64,000 nucleotides of DNA, from positions 124,001-188,000 of the forward strand of contig JAXGPX010000003.1 in the NCBI GenBank assembly GCA_040766745.1. Direction: 5' to 3'. Positions within the stretch are counted from its first letter, which is position 1. Each line of letters starts with the position of its first letter. This document shows, piece by piece, positions 35,161 to 45,058 of this stretch. The position numbers were made by a program, and so were the translations under genes. The notes below the pieces were generated by a model that was not told where the DNA came from, ran no database searches, and saw nothing but the letters and a program-made list of their open reading frames with translations. This DNA comes from JAXGPX01 sp040766745 (GTDB lineage: Bacteria; Bacillota; Sulfobacillia; Fermentithermobacillales; Fermentithermobacillaceae).

Positions 35161-36579
35161 ATGCGAAAAGCAAAAATCACAGTAACATCGCTTTTGGTCC
35201 TGTCTCTGTTCCTGGGAACAGCAGTATTGGGCCTGGCTGCTCCTAAGCAGAAAAAAGCACGCCTATTCAGCGATGTTGATCAGGCCGCCTGGGCGTTGCC
35301 TGACGTAGCGAAGATGAAAGCTATTCGTGTCATCAAAGGATACGACGATGGCACGTTCCGCCCTAATGACAGCATAAAGCGTCAAGACGCAGTCCTGATG
35401 GCTATCAGGCTGGTCGGGCTAGAGGAAGAAGCGGAAGAGGCATCAGACATTGAACTGCCGTTCAAAGATGCCGGCAAGATTGCAGACTATGCAGAAAATG
35501 CCGTGGCCCTGGCATATGACCATGGATGGCTAGACCCTCTCTTCCCCGAGGCTGAAGGCGAGCAGTTCCAGCCACACAAGTCAGCCTCCCGCCTATGGGT
35601 CACGGTTATGCTGGTCAACGCCCTGACAGACGAAGACGCAGAAATTGATCTTGACGATGTAAGCCTTGACTTCAACGACTCAGATGAAGTCGAGGAAGGC
35701 CTGGTCTGGTACGTCATCAAGGCCGTAGAACTTGGCCTGATCAAAGGATTTGATGATGGTACCTTGCAGCCCAACAAGCCGGTTACCAGGGCCCAAATGG
35801 CGGCGCTGCTTTCAAGAACCGATGATAACATGATGCTCTTTGAATGCAAGCACCAGCATAGGAACAGAGGTTTTGACGAAATCGAAGGCACTGTCATTTC
35901 GACGGTGTACGACCAAATTACCGTAGAAACCGAGGATCAGGAAACAGTAACGGTAAAATTCGCAACTGATGTCTCTATATTTATAGAAGAAGACGAAGCT
36001 ACATGGGAAGATATTAAACCGGGCGACAAAGTCGAGATCAAGGTTGATGAGGACGGACTCGCTGTCTTCGTCAAAGTAGAACGGGAAGAAGACGAAGACG
36101 AAGAAGAGATAGAGTACAAGGGTATTGTTGCAGCAATCGCTCTACCCTCGGGAGAGACAGACGGATCAATCAGGATCGAAACTGAGGATGGCATCAAGGA
36201 ATTCACGCTTCCTTCTGATGTGGAAGTCAAGGACGAGCTTGAACTTGCAGACGTTGAAGTTGGTATGAAGGTCGAAATTGAGGTGCTACACGACACAGTC
36301 ATAAAGATCGAAGTTGAAGACCTGGATGAGCATGATGACGGTGAGGAAGGCAAGGTTGAAAAGCAGTCCGGCAAGGTGGCTTCAATAACCCTGCCCGGGC
36401 CTGATACAGAAGGCTCAATCACCATCTACCTTGGTAACAGCAAGAACACCAGGACTTTCCGAGTTACCGCTGAAGTAAAAGTAGAGGGAGCCGATGACCT
36501 TACCGCCATCAAGGAAGGCGTCAAGGTAGAAATCAAGCTGTCAGGCGGCAATGTAATAGAGATCGAAGTGGAAGATTGA
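35161..36579 (+). CDS. S-layer-homology (SLH) domain surface protein
   Basis: 472 residues with an N-terminal Sec signal peptide (about 1-27, AxA-like end LGLAAP), three SLH repeats in residues 33-240 (VIKGYDDGTFRPNDSIKRQD, GLIKGFDDGTLQPNKPVTRA as the clear ones), then a very acidic C-terminal half of repeated beta-rich units (IEGTVIS..., YKGIVAAI..., SGKVASIT..., each followed by a V-x-V-x-V strand). SLH repeats bind pyruvylated cell-wall polymer. The C-part probably forms repeated small barrels and could bind cations. AAGGAGT precedes the ATG. A terminator follows. Confidence 0.9.
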   Translation: MRKAKITVTSLLVLSLFLGTAVLGLAAPKQKKARLFSDVDQAAWALPDVAKMKAIRVIKGYDDGTFRPNDSIKRQDAVLMAIRLVGLEEEAEEASDIELPFKDAGKIADYAENAVALAYDHGWLDPLFPEAEGEQFQPHKSASRLWVTVMLVNALTDEDAEIDLDDVSLDFNDSDEVEEGLVWYVIKAVELGLIKGFDDGTLQPNKPVTRAQMAALLSRTDDNMMLFECKHQHRNRGFDEIEGTVISTVYDQITVETEDQETVTVKFATDVSIFIEEDEATWEDIKPGDKVEIKVDEDGLAVFVKVEREEDEDEEEIEYKGIVAAIALPSGETDGSIRIETEDGIKEFTLPSDVEVKDELELADVEVGMKVEIEVLHDTVIKIEVEDLDEHDDGEEGKVEKQSGKVASITLPGPDTEGSITIYLGNSKNTRTFRVTAEVKVEGADDLTAIKEGVKVEIKLSGGNVIEIEVED

Positions 36580-36626
36580 CCTGTAGATCCAAGTAAGACT
36601 GCTTACACCCAGTTGGGTAGGTGTCC

Positions 36627-36656
36627 AAGGAGGGGGCTACATGCCCCCTCCTTCTT
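36627..36656. terminator. Terminator between SLH and tldE2
   Basis: AAGGAGGGGGC (36627-36637), TACAT loop, and its complement at 36643-36653, then CTT. It serves the SLH gene and possibly the convergent tldE gene. Confidence 0.75.
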
Positions 36657-36777
36657 AATCTGGCTTGACAGACGGCCCAATGCTTAATACTCAGGTCATT
36701 CGGCCAAAGGCCCTGTATAAAGCGGATAAGCCCGTCAGGCCCGGCCACAAGAACCACATTCCTTTGCCTTTCAGATG

Positions 36778-38058
36778 CTACCCCGTGGTAATTACCACAT
36801 CGTTCAGCGCCACATATGGATACGTCGCGTCGCCTACCGCCTTAGTATCTTTGCTCAAAGCTATCAGACGGTCCCTGAAATGCTCGAAGGAATTCAACGA
36901 AAACATGCAGTTCTTGACCCTGCCTGCGATTTTGCCTTTCTCAATCTTCAACCCAAGAGACACGGTGCCAGAGACGTTTCCGCCAAAGGGGTTACCGGTC
37001 CATGCACCCATTGTGACAAATACAATTAACCCAAAATCGATATCTGAGACAAGTTCATCGACAGATGCTTCTCCCGGTGTCAGGATTACTCTGTGAGGCT
37101 GAGGGCCGCTGCCGCTTCCATTCCCCGTAGGCTTTAAGCCGAGCTGCCTGGCTGTTTCGAGATCGGTCAACACCTGTCTTGGCACGCCCTTGTCGATAAG
37201 GACATTCCGCTGGGTAGGAACCCCTTCTCTGTCGAAAGGAGCGCTTGAGATCTCCCTGGGTAAGGTCCCGTCATCAATCAGGGTCACCCTGGGATCCAGT
37301 ATCTGCTCGCCAAGTTTCTCCTCAAGAGGCGAAATCCCCCGGGCAACAGCCTTACCATTAAGCGAAGCGATAAATGGGCGGATAAGGTTCCCAATTTGCC
37401 CAGGCGCGAATATAACAGGGTAAGCTCCAGGCTGTATATCAGTAGTCTCCTTGGACCACTCAAATAGCTTGGCAACCTCATTTTTGAGGCCCTCATAGTC
37501 AATGTCGTTAGCCCAGGAAGACCTGAATTCGCCAAAGCGGAGGAAGTCATCTCCTTGAATATACTGGGCACCAAGGGAAGCCCTAAACACTGTCTTCTTA
37601 TATTTCCCGGAAAACCCATTGCTGTTTTGCAAAACCACTTCGACTTCCTGTGCGCCTACACTTGCAGATGCCCTGATGTTCTTGTCGATCCTGAGCAGGG
37701 ACTGAAGCAGATCATCTCCGATGTCAATCATTTCCGGGAAATCTGTTTCCAAAACTCCAGGGCTGGCAAGTTCTATTTCGTTAAGTTCGGAAGGCCCGCG
37801 AAAACAGTAATCTACAGAAGTACCGTACTTTGAGAGCTCAAGAGCATCCTTGAGAAGCGTTGCTTCAGCGCCTGGTTTTGTGCCGGTAGAAGTAGCCATT
37901 TTGCCTGACTGGATAACCCTTACTGTACTCAGGCCATGACTGCTTTCGCTGGTGCCCTCAAACATACTGTTCTGAAACCTAACACCCCGGGAGCGCAAAA
38001 TTCTGCGGTGAAGTTCAGCCTGGACTCCCTCGGGAAGGCTCTTAAAAACGTCTGCCAT
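36778..38058 (-). CDS. TldE/PmbA-family subunit, pair 2
   Basis: 426 residues; non-catalytic partner of the TldD at 38058. Family blocks are PGAYPVIFAPGQIGNLIRPF, RDVxxG-like DREGVPTQRNVLIDKGVPRQ and the C-terminal GNVSGTVSLGLKIEKGKIAG. ATG 38058 overlaps the tldD stop (TAATG) and has GGAGGTGG upstream, so translation is coupled. It shares little obvious sequence with the pair-1 protein, so the pair is not a recent duplicate. Confidence 0.88.
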   Translation of the reverse strand: MADVFKSLPEGVQAELHRRILRSRGVRFQNSMFEGTSESSHGLSTVRVIQSGKMATSTGTKPGAEATLLKDALELSKYGTSVDYCFRGPSELNEIELASPGVLETDFPEMIDIGDDLLQSLLRIDKNIRASASVGAQEVEVVLQNSNGFSGKYKKTVFRASLGAQYIQGDDFLRFGEFRSSWANDIDYEGLKNEVAKLFEWSKETTDIQPGAYPVIFAPGQIGNLIRPFIASLNGKAVARGISPLEEKLGEQILDPRVTLIDDGTLPREISSAPFDREGVPTQRNVLIDKGVPRQVLTDLETARQLGLKPTGNGSGSGPQPHRVILTPGEASVDELVSDIDFGLIVFVTMGAWTGNPFGGNVSGTVSLGLKIEKGKIAGRVKNCMFSLNSFEHFRDRLIALSKDTKAVGDATYPYVALNDVVITTG

Positions 38059-39434
38059 TACTTGCCACCTCCCACGATGACGTTCTGAATTCTGATAGAT
38101 GGGCATAACCCGCTGGTTGGAAGAGGCATTTGCCCGCCCTTGCCGCACCCGCCGGCACCGTCCCTTGCGTCAAGATCGTTTCCAACCATGTCGATATTCT
38201 GAAGGGTCATGAAAACATTTCCCATGAGTTTTACATCCTTGACCAATTCAGCCAGCTTGCCGTCGCGAATCATGAATCCGTGGCCTGCCATGAAGTTAAA
38301 CATCTCGCCGTTAGTCTCGCCTCCGCCTGACCCTACAGCATACAGGCCGAGTTCTATGTCCTTGATCATGTCTTCAAAAGATGACTCGCCAGGTGCAATA
38401 CAGGTGTTTCTCATACGCACCAGCGGAGGAAACGTGTAGTTCAGGGCACGGGCGCTGCCGGTAAGTTCCTCACCCATGATTCCTGCAGTCTCCCTTGAAT
38501 GAAGCCGTCCTACCAGCACACCGTCTTTCACCAGGTAAGCACGCTTTGCTCGGACCCCTTCATCGTCATATTTCAGATAGCCGCGATTGCTGGGGTACTC
38601 CCCGGTATCGTAGATTGTCAAGATATCCCTGCCAAGCCTGCGCCCAAGGGTCATGGCTTTGGCAAGCCCGGGATTCTTGTATGCGTTGTCAGCCTCGCTG
38701 AGATGGCCAAAGGCTTCGTGAACGAAGAGCCCGGCTAGGGCAGGGTCGCAAACCACAGTATATACTCCTGCCTTCACCTGGGGGGCATCAAGCAGCCTCA
38801 CAGCAAGATTGCAAGCTTCTCTTAACTCATCGCCGGCGTTAAGCATACAATCAAAGCCAATTGAACTGCCCCGGCCAATTCTCTTGGAGACAGTGGTCAT
38901 GCCTCTTCGGGCAGTAGCCCCAAGACTTGACCCTATGTCCAGTTTTTCCTGCCGTATGTATGTTCCCTCGCTGTTGGCAAAGTAAAGGTTTGTGAACCGT
39001 TCATTATACACAATCTGGACAGCTGTTATTGCAGAATCGTATCCGAGAATAGTGTCGCGGTAACCATTTAGGATCCTTATCTTTTCGTCAAGACTGATAC
39101 CCCGTGGGTCCAGCGAATAGTTGGGAACGTACTCATCTTCAATGACAGGCGCAGGAGCAAGTTTGCTCTCTCCTCCCTGTTTCTCACCGGTAAGCCTGGC
39201 CTGCCTGGCTGCAGACCTGACTGCATCTTTAAGATCATCTAAACCATTAAATGAAGACAACCCCCAGCCACCTTCGTACAATGCCCGGACATTACCCCCG
39301 TAAGGAGTATCCCTGATTATCCGGTCCAGATCCTTACCCTGGTAGCTGATGGAAAGCAGTTCGCTCTCTTCGAAACGAATTTCGCAATAGTCTACATCTG
39401 CCTGTCTGAGAGCATTTCTTAATGTATCTTTCAT
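38058..39434 (-). CDS. TldD-family metalloprotease, pair 2
   Basis: 458 residues with the intact zinc motif HEAFGH at residues 239-244 followed by LSEADN, and the C-terminal TFPPLVRMRNTCIAPGESSF and CGKGGQ blocks. Same reaction class as pair 1 (proteolysis of unfolded or modified peptides). A moderately spaced AGAGGTG lies before the ATG. No adjacent peptide-modifying enzyme is seen, so a RiPP role is not supported here. Confidence 0.9.
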   Translation of the reverse strand: MKDTLRNALRQADVDYCEIRFEESELLSISYQGKDLDRIIRDTPYGGNVRALYEGGWGLSSFNGLDDLKDAVRSAARQARLTGEKQGGESKLAPAPVIEDEYVPNYSLDPRGISLDEKIRILNGYRDTILGYDSAITAVQIVYNERFTNLYFANSEGTYIRQEKLDIGSSLGATARRGMTTVSKRIGRGSSIGFDCMLNAGDELREACNLAVRLLDAPQVKAGVYTVVCDPALAGLFVHEAFGHLSEADNAYKNPGLAKAMTLGRRLGRDILTIYDTGEYPSNRGYLKYDDEGVRAKRAYLVKDGVLVGRLHSRETAGIMGEELTGSARALNYTFPPLVRMRNTCIAPGESSFEDMIKDIELGLYAVGSGGGETNGEMFNFMAGHGFMIRDGKLAELVKDVKLMGNVFMTLQNIDMVGNDLDARDGAGGCGKGGQMPLPTSGLCPSIRIQNVIVGGGK

Positions 39435-39741
39435 ACGATAAAGTCACCTCTTTCTGATTTGCTCAAGTCAGCCTTCTCGACACACGCGTTTTCCTTGCGG
39501 TTTTAGCCCAGTTTTGCCTGCAGTTCTTCAAACAGTTCTATGAAGCTGTTCTACAGAAACACCACTTGTTCCTTCCTTCGATACACGAAATGCTTTCTGC
39601 AAAGGAGATCATTGCAGGAACGGAGTAATATTCAACAAGATGAAAATTACTACACTAAAGCAGCTTCTGAACGAGGCTCAAATACTGTCATTGAAAAACT
39701 GACACGGACTGAGACTTAAGATCACTACGGGAGATGATGCA
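39435..39741. other. Divergent intergenic region, 307 bp
   Basis: Promoter space between tldD2 (minus) and the HerA-like gene (plus). A 20-codon ORF at 39640 lacks a well-placed ribosome site. No structure stands out. Confidence 0.4.
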
Positions 39742-42255
39742 ATGAATGCATATGAAAAATTAGGAGTCTTCTACCTGGGGCGCCCATATGACATGGCTGC
39801 GAAAAGCCCTCAAGAAGGGCTGTTATTGTATGATTCAAAGGATCTGGTTACTCACGGTGTATGCGTAGGAATGACAGGAAGCGGCAAGACCGGCTTATGC
39901 ATTGCACTCCTGGAAGAAGCCGCAATTGATGGCATTCCTGCAATAGTCATTGACCCCAAGGGAGACATGGCAAACCTTCTCCTTACTTTTCCGGATCTAA
40001 GGCCCGATGATTTCCGGCCATGGATAAACGAAGACGATGCACGGAAGAAAAACCTCTCCCCAGATGAATATGCCGCAACCCAGGCCCAACTGTGGAAGAA
40101 GGGTTTGGCCTCCTGGGGCCAAGACGATGAGCGCATCCGGCGCTTGAAAAACTCTGCCGAGTTCGTCATCTACACCCCTGGAAGCACTGCCGGAATCCCT
40201 GTTTCAATACTGAAGTCTTTTTCAGCTCCTTCAAGGGCAATCATAGAAGACACAGAACTCCTGACCGAGAGGGTCAGCGGGACTGCCAGCAGCCTTTTGG
40301 GCCTCATAGGCCTTACTGCCGATCCGATTAAGAGCCGGGAACATATTCTGATATCAACTATCCTGTACGGTGCCTGGCAGCAAGGCATTGACCTGGATCT
40401 GCCTACCCTTATACAGCAGATTAACTCTCCGCCGTTCAACCAGATAGGTGTAATGAGCCTGGAATCGTTCTTCCCGGCAGCCGAACGTTTCAAACTGGCT
40501 ATTCAGTTCAATAACCTTTTGGCTGCACCAGGGTTTGCTGCCTGGATGCAGGGCGAACCTTTGGACATAGACAGCATTTTGCACACACCTTCGGGCAAGC
40601 CCAAAATATCCATATTCTCAATAGCCCACCTGAGCGATGCTGAGAGAATGTTTTTTGTGGCGTTGCTCCTTAACCAGGTTTTGAGCTGGACCCGGGTTCA
40701 GTCGGGCACCTCCAGCCTCCGGGCTATTCTTTACATGGATGAAATTGCAGGGTACTTCCCACCTGTTGCTAACCCTCCTTCAAAAGCCCCTCTTCTAACC
40801 TTATTGAAACAGGCCAGGGCATTTGGATTGGGAGTTATGTTAACCACCCAGAACCCTGTGGACCTGGATTACAAAGGCCTATCCAATACAGGAACCTGGT
40901 TCATTGGCCGGCTCCAAACCGAGCGAGACAAGATGCGGGTTCTCGACGGGCTTGAAGGAGCAGCCAGTACCCAGGGAATGAATTTCGACAGGCGCCAAAT
41001 GGAGCAGATCCTTGCCGGCCTGGGCCAAAGGGTATTCCTCATGAACAATGTTCACGATGATGCACCAACCATATTCGAAACCCGCTGGGTAATGTCGTAT
41101 TTGAGAGGCCCGCTTACCCGGAATCAGATATCACAATTGACGGCATCCACGAAAATGCCTGAGCCTGCAATTCAGGCACCGGCCACAGGGGCAGGCCAGT
41201 GGGCCTATCCGACAGGGGTTCCTTATACACCTCCAGGTACCGCCATTCCGTACGCAGCCCCAGGTACCGGCATTCCAGCGATGGCACCTGGGTTCGGCCC
41301 CCAGGCTCCGCAAATCCAGGCTCCCCAATCTCTGCCGCCGGCTGATGTCCCTGTCCTGCCTCCCGGTGTGAGATACGGTTTTCTACCGGCTCGCGGCGGG
41401 GCCGGCCGGTTGGTGTACAAACCTATGATACTGGGAAGCGCCCGGGTAGATTTCAGAGATACCAAAAGCAGGACTGATGTAACCAAAAACTACGTTCTTG
41501 CTGCCCCTATCTCAGACGAAGCTATAGGCATTAACTGGGGTGCAGCCATGGAACTGGATAACGGCCTTTCGGAACTTGAACCATCACCCACTCCAGGAGT
41601 TGCATTTGCCGGCCTTCCAGCCTCAGCCGGCGTAGCCAAGAACTACACGGCATGGGCAAGGGACTTTGCTGATTGGTTGTACCGGACACAACAAGTAGAA
41701 CTCATGGTGAGCCCAACCTTGAAGGTATACTCGGGTCCGGACGAGTCCGAACGTGACTTCCGGGTTCGCCTAGATCAAGATTTCCGGGAAAAACGGGATG
41801 AGGCTATAGATGCACTGCGCAAGAAGTATGCTGCCAAAATCGACTCGGCCATGGCAAAGGTTCAAAGGGCAGAAGACGCAGTTGACAGAGAGATGATGCA
41901 AGCCAAACAGCAGCAAATGCAGACAGCGATTTCTATGGGAGCAACCCTCCTTACTTCACTCTTGGGCAGCAAGAAGCTCAGCACCTCAACCCTTGGCCGG
42001 GCGACTACTGCAGCACGGGGGGCCAGCAGGTACAGTAAGGAGCAAAGTGACGTAAAGCGGAGTCAAGAGACGGCCGAAAGGTACCGTGAACAGCTCCAGG
42101 CCCTGGAGGATGAATTACAGGAGGAGACTGCTAAACTGACCGAAAAACTCAGCCCGCTCAATGAAAACTTCGATCGCCACACTATCAGGCCGTATAAAAA
42201 AGACGTGTTAGTCGACACGGTGATGTTAGTCTGGGTACCTGTTCAAGCAAGGTAG
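39742..42255 (+). CDS. HerA/FtsK-like ATPase with C-terminal coiled coil
   Basis: 837 residues. Walker A GMTGSGKT at 43-50, then IPAIVIDPKGDMANLLLTFP, Walker B AILYMDEIAGYFPP near 330, and the LLTLLKQARAFGLGVMLTTQ sensor helix near 355: the HerA/DUF87-type pumping ATPase core. A Pro/Gly/Ala-rich linker (about 475-535) leads to a second domain and a coiled coil (about 680-800, rich in Glu, Lys, Gln). HerA relatives translocate DNA or work with nucleases and sirtuins, but this long stand-alone form has no nuclease (NurA) neighbour. Substrate unknown. ATG 39742 has GGGAG 9 nt upstream. Confidence 0.8.
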   Translation: MNAYEKLGVFYLGRPYDMAAKSPQEGLLLYDSKDLVTHGVCVGMTGSGKTGLCIALLEEAAIDGIPAIVIDPKGDMANLLLTFPDLRPDDFRPWINEDDARKKNLSPDEYAATQAQLWKKGLASWGQDDERIRRLKNSAEFVIYTPGSTAGIPVSILKSFSAPSRAIIEDTELLTERVSGTASSLLGLIGLTADPIKSREHILISTILYGAWQQGIDLDLPTLIQQINSPPFNQIGVMSLESFFPAAERFKLAIQFNNLLAAPGFAAWMQGEPLDIDSILHTPSGKPKISIFSIAHLSDAERMFFVALLLNQVLSWTRVQSGTSSLRAILYMDEIAGYFPPVANPPSKAPLLTLLKQARAFGLGVMLTTQNPVDLDYKGLSNTGTWFIGRLQTERDKMRVLDGLEGAASTQGMNFDRRQMEQILAGLGQRVFLMNNVHDDAPTIFETRWVMSYLRGPLTRNQISQLTASTKMPEPAIQAPATGAGQWAYPTGVPYTPPGTAIPYAAPGTGIPAMAPGFGPQAPQIQAPQSLPPADVPVLPPGVRYGFLPARGGAGRLVYKPMILGSARVDFRDTKSRTDVTKNYVLAAPISDEAIGINWGAAMELDNGLSELEPSPTPGVAFAGLPASAGVAKNYTAWARDFADWLYRTQQVELMVSPTLKVYSGPDESERDFRVRLDQDFREKRDEAIDALRKKYAAKIDSAMAKVQRAEDAVDREMMQAKQQQMQTAISMGATLLTSLLGSKKLSTSTLGRATTAARGASRYSKEQSDVKRSQETAERYREQLQALEDELQEETAKLTEKLSPLNENFDRHTIRPYKKDVLVDTVMLVWVPVQAR

Positions 42256-42267
42256 TATTGACTGGAA

Positions 42268-42299
42268 AGGAAAGGGCGGAGACCCTTCCGCCCTTTCCT
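42268..42299. terminator. Strong hairpin between HerA-like and amidohydrolase genes
   Basis: AGGAAAGGGCGG (42268-42279) and its complement at 42288-42299 with an 8-nt loop. There is no T tract on either side, so the terminator call rests on position and stem strength. Confidence 0.6.
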
Positions 42300-42390
42300 G
42301 GTAAATCAGCATTTGTCGAATACCAGCGATGCGAGCTGCCGCATAATTCTTAAGTCCGCTTTCCGGTGTTAACTCCCGGTTACCCGTTCT

Positions 42391-43974
42391 CTACATCCAA
42401 ACAGGATCCACTACAAACCGCCCACCTACTGAAACCGCTTCAACTTTGGCGTTTCCTATCTCACTTGCGGGGATAAGTTTCAAGTCGTGGGAAAGAACCA
42501 CAAAATCGGCATACATGCCAGGGCTCAGCATACCAAGGACTTTCTCCTTACCTGCAGCATATGCAGCATCTTTTGTATACCCGGCCAGAGCAGCTTGTAC
42601 AGGCAGATTCTCAGAAGGATGCCACTGAAGCTCCGGGCCTTCTCCGGGCAGGCACCGGTTCACAGCACAGTGCAAGCCATATATGACGTCGGGAATCTCT
42701 ACAGGTGAATCAGAACCAAAAGCAAACTTCGTACGTGCCATGTGAAGCTGTCCAAACGGATATGCCCTTACTGACCGGCTTCCCCACTCCTTGTCAGCCA
42801 TGTACCGGTCAGCTACTGCATGGCCAGGCTGAACTGATGCTATGACGCCCAATTCCTTGAAGCGCCTTATGTCATCTGGATGAATCATCTGAGCATGCTC
42901 AATCCTGTGCCTTATGCGCTTTCGCCTGGACTCATCTATACTAGCCTCAATGGCATCAAGGGAACTGGCAACCGCCTTATCACCAATAGCATGAATAGCC
43001 ACGCCATAGCCTGCTTGCACAGACCTTGCCACGAATTCAACCAGTTGATCATTGGGCATGCAATCCAAACCATAATAGCCGGGCAGGTGCTCATAGGGCT
43101 CATACAGCAAAGCAGTAGAAGAGCCCAAAGAACCGTCTTTGAATGCTTTAATTTGGGCCGTCCAAACCCAGTCGTCACCGTAACCTTGTTTGATGTCGAA
43201 AGCAAACAGGGTTTCAAGAGAAGAGGCAGGCGGCATAAGGGCAATCCTGAAAGGTAGTTTGGCCTCATCCCTAATTCTGCGGGCTATGTGAAAAAGCCCA
43301 ACTTCCTCGGGAGCGTGAATGCAAGTAATCCCCATGCGCCACAGGTGGGGTATGGCTTCAACAGCAGCATTGTAGGCCTCTTCATCATCTGTTTCGGGAA
43401 TATTGCGCCAAACAAGGCTTTCAGCTGCATCCTGCAATATACCTGTAGGTTCACCAGCACTATCCTTGAGAATAGCGCCACCCTCAGGAGATACAGTGTC
43501 CCTGTCAATTCCACAAATCTCGAGGGCCTTAGTGTTAACCCATATGCTGTGTACATCTTTGCTGGACAGGCATACCGGCCGGCCTTTGGATACAGCATCC
43601 AAATCGTGCCTTGTAGGGAAATCGCCCCAGAGGCTCTTGTCCCAACCGGCTCCAACTACCCAGGATCCCAGAGGATATGCTTCGACTCCTTTCTCGATAG
43701 CGGCTAACCCTTCTTCCAGAGTTGCCACACCGTGAAGATTAATCCTCTTCAGCCCCAAAGCGTACATCAAAAAATGAATGTGGCTGTCATGAAACCCGGG
43801 GTACACGGCCCTTCCCTTTAGGTCGATTTCAACAGTGCCCTCAGGCGCTCCGATTTTCACAGCATCCTGGCGGCCTACTGCAGCAACCTTGTCATCAACA
43901 ACCAGCATGGCCGGTACGCAACCGTGATAATCCATAGTATGTATGTCCCCGTTAACAAGCAGGTATGAACTCAT
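42391..43974 (-). CDS. Amidohydrolase family protein (YtcJ/Amidohydro_3 type)
   Basis: 527-residue metal-dependent hydrolase. H65-x-H67 in FHDSHIHFLMYALG supplies the first metal ligands; GSWVVGAGWDKSLWGD, HAIGDKAVASSLDAIE and RIEHAQMIHPDDIRRF hold the others, and AFGSDSPVEIPDVIYGLHCA the final Asp. The YtcJ group is widespread and mostly of unknown substrate; several act on cyclic amides or N-acyl amino acids. GGAGGAG precedes the ATG. Monocistronic. Confidence 0.88.
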   Translation of the reverse strand: MSSYLLVNGDIHTMDYHGCVPAMLVVDDKVAAVGRQDAVKIGAPEGTVEIDLKGRAVYPGFHDSHIHFLMYALGLKRINLHGVATLEEGLAAIEKGVEAYPLGSWVVGAGWDKSLWGDFPTRHDLDAVSKGRPVCLSSKDVHSIWVNTKALEICGIDRDTVSPEGGAILKDSAGEPTGILQDAAESLVWRNIPETDDEEAYNAAVEAIPHLWRMGITCIHAPEEVGLFHIARRIRDEAKLPFRIALMPPASSLETLFAFDIKQGYGDDWVWTAQIKAFKDGSLGSSTALLYEPYEHLPGYYGLDCMPNDQLVEFVARSVQAGYGVAIHAIGDKAVASSLDAIEASIDESRRKRIRHRIEHAQMIHPDDIRRFKELGVIASVQPGHAVADRYMADKEWGSRSVRAYPFGQLHMARTKFAFGSDSPVEIPDVIYGLHCAVNRCLPGEGPELQWHPSENLPVQAALAGYTKDAAYAAGKEKVLGMLSPGMYADFVVLSHDLKLIPASEIGNAKVEAVSVGGRFVVDPVWM

Positions 43975-44344
43975 TTAAGACTCCTCCAAACCATGTTTTT
44001 CAAACGGTCAGTCTTTAGTCTTTACCTTTAGACTCTGGCCTTTAGCCTTTAGATCTTGGCCGTCAACCCAAAATCTCCTGAATATGCATTTCTATGATTG
44101 AGTATGATTCTCCTCTTGGGCTAGTATTACGTAACACTTGCAGATAACATCTGTATGAATCCTGCCATGAGAGGTTGACATAAGTGAGATAATTAGATCT
44201 AGCGTTACTGAACCATTACCTGTGCCAAAACGAGTCCGAGACCAGACTGCTGAATTCCCGAGAGGCTGGGAGACATAGTAGTCTTGTTACTTTGGGCAAT
44301 ATCCGAGATTACTAGATTCCTGAGAGGGGCCGTGACAACAAACC
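43975..44344. other. Intergenic, 370 bp, with CTTTAG micro-repeats
   Basis: Between divergent genes. At 44013-44052 the hexamer CTTTAG recurs four to five times at irregular spacing. TTGACA occurs at 44174 but without a good -10. A weak direct repeat (GAATTCCCGAGAGGCTGGG / AGATTCCTGAGAGGGG) lies at 44253-44329. No gene is seen. Confidence 0.35.
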
Positions 44345-45058
44345 ATGTCTTTCAAAGCAAAGCTTACAGCATCATTCATAGTACTTAGCGTGCTGGCAGC
44401 GGTTTCCATGGGATTTCTCGAGACCTACTTGATCCAGTCTCACTTTCTACAATCCTCTATCGACCAGTTGAAACTAAGCGCCGAGCAATTAGTCTCTCCC
44501 GTATCCAGTCTAAATGTTGTTGCCGAAGAGAATGAAACCTGCCAGGAAGTAGCCGATTGGATATACTACAACACCGGAATGCGGGTACTCATCACCACCG
44601 CCGACGGGTCTGTGGTTGTCGATTCCTCGGAAGAGAATTCACTGGTTGGACAAGTTATTGAATCGAAGCTGCTGGCTCCTTCTACCCAAAACGGTGAAGT
44701 TACCTCCTTTAACCTGGCACTGGCAGGAAAAGATGAAGTGGCCATTTCGGCTCCATGGCAAACAGGCGAGGAAATTACAGGCGCCCTGGTCCTTGTGGGA
44801 CCATTGAAAGCCTATGCCCGTGATGGCATGACCCAGCTAAACCCGTTCATCCTCAAGGCAGGTCTAGGGGCATCGGCAGTCACAGTCATTGCAGGACTTC
44901 TATTCTCGATTGCATTGTCCAGGACAGCCACGTACCAGACTACAGCACCTGTATCTGCAGAACCTGTTGCACCTGTAGCATCTGTAGCACCGGCTGCAGA
45001 ATCAGATGCAGAAGATGCAGTCTGCGGGGATGATATGGATTCACCTGAGGAAAATTGA
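44345..45058 (+). CDS. Orphan membrane sensor-like protein lacking an output domain
   Basis: 237 residues: transmembrane segment at about 8-28, an extracytoplasmic domain of about 135 residues resembling the sensor part of PhoR-type histidine kinases (TGMRVLITTADGSVVVDSSE, then LVGQVIES and GKDEVAISAPW), a second transmembrane segment at about 170-190, and a short Ala/Pro/Val/Glu-rich tail. No HAMP, kinase, cyclase or chemotaxis domain follows. ATG 44345 has no strong ribosome site. It may be a truncated kinase, or a stand-alone membrane sensor or partner protein. Confidence 0.65.
   Translation: MSFKAKLTASFIVLSVLAAVSMGFLETYLIQSHFLQSSIDQLKLSAEQLVSPVSSLNVVAEENETCQEVADWIYYNTGMRVLITTADGSVVVDSSEENSLVGQVIESKLLAPSTQNGEVTSFNLALAGKDEVAISAPWQTGEEITGALVLVGPLKAYARDGMTQLNPFILKAGLGASAVTVIAGLLFSIALSRTATYQTTAPVSAEPVAPVASVAPAAESDAEDAVCGDDMDSPEEN

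Noticed and set aside
39640..39702. 20-codon ORF upstream of the HerA-like gene as a peptide substrate for TldD/TldE
   Set aside because: Its nearest GGAG is 16 nt away, and nothing marks it as a precursor peptide.
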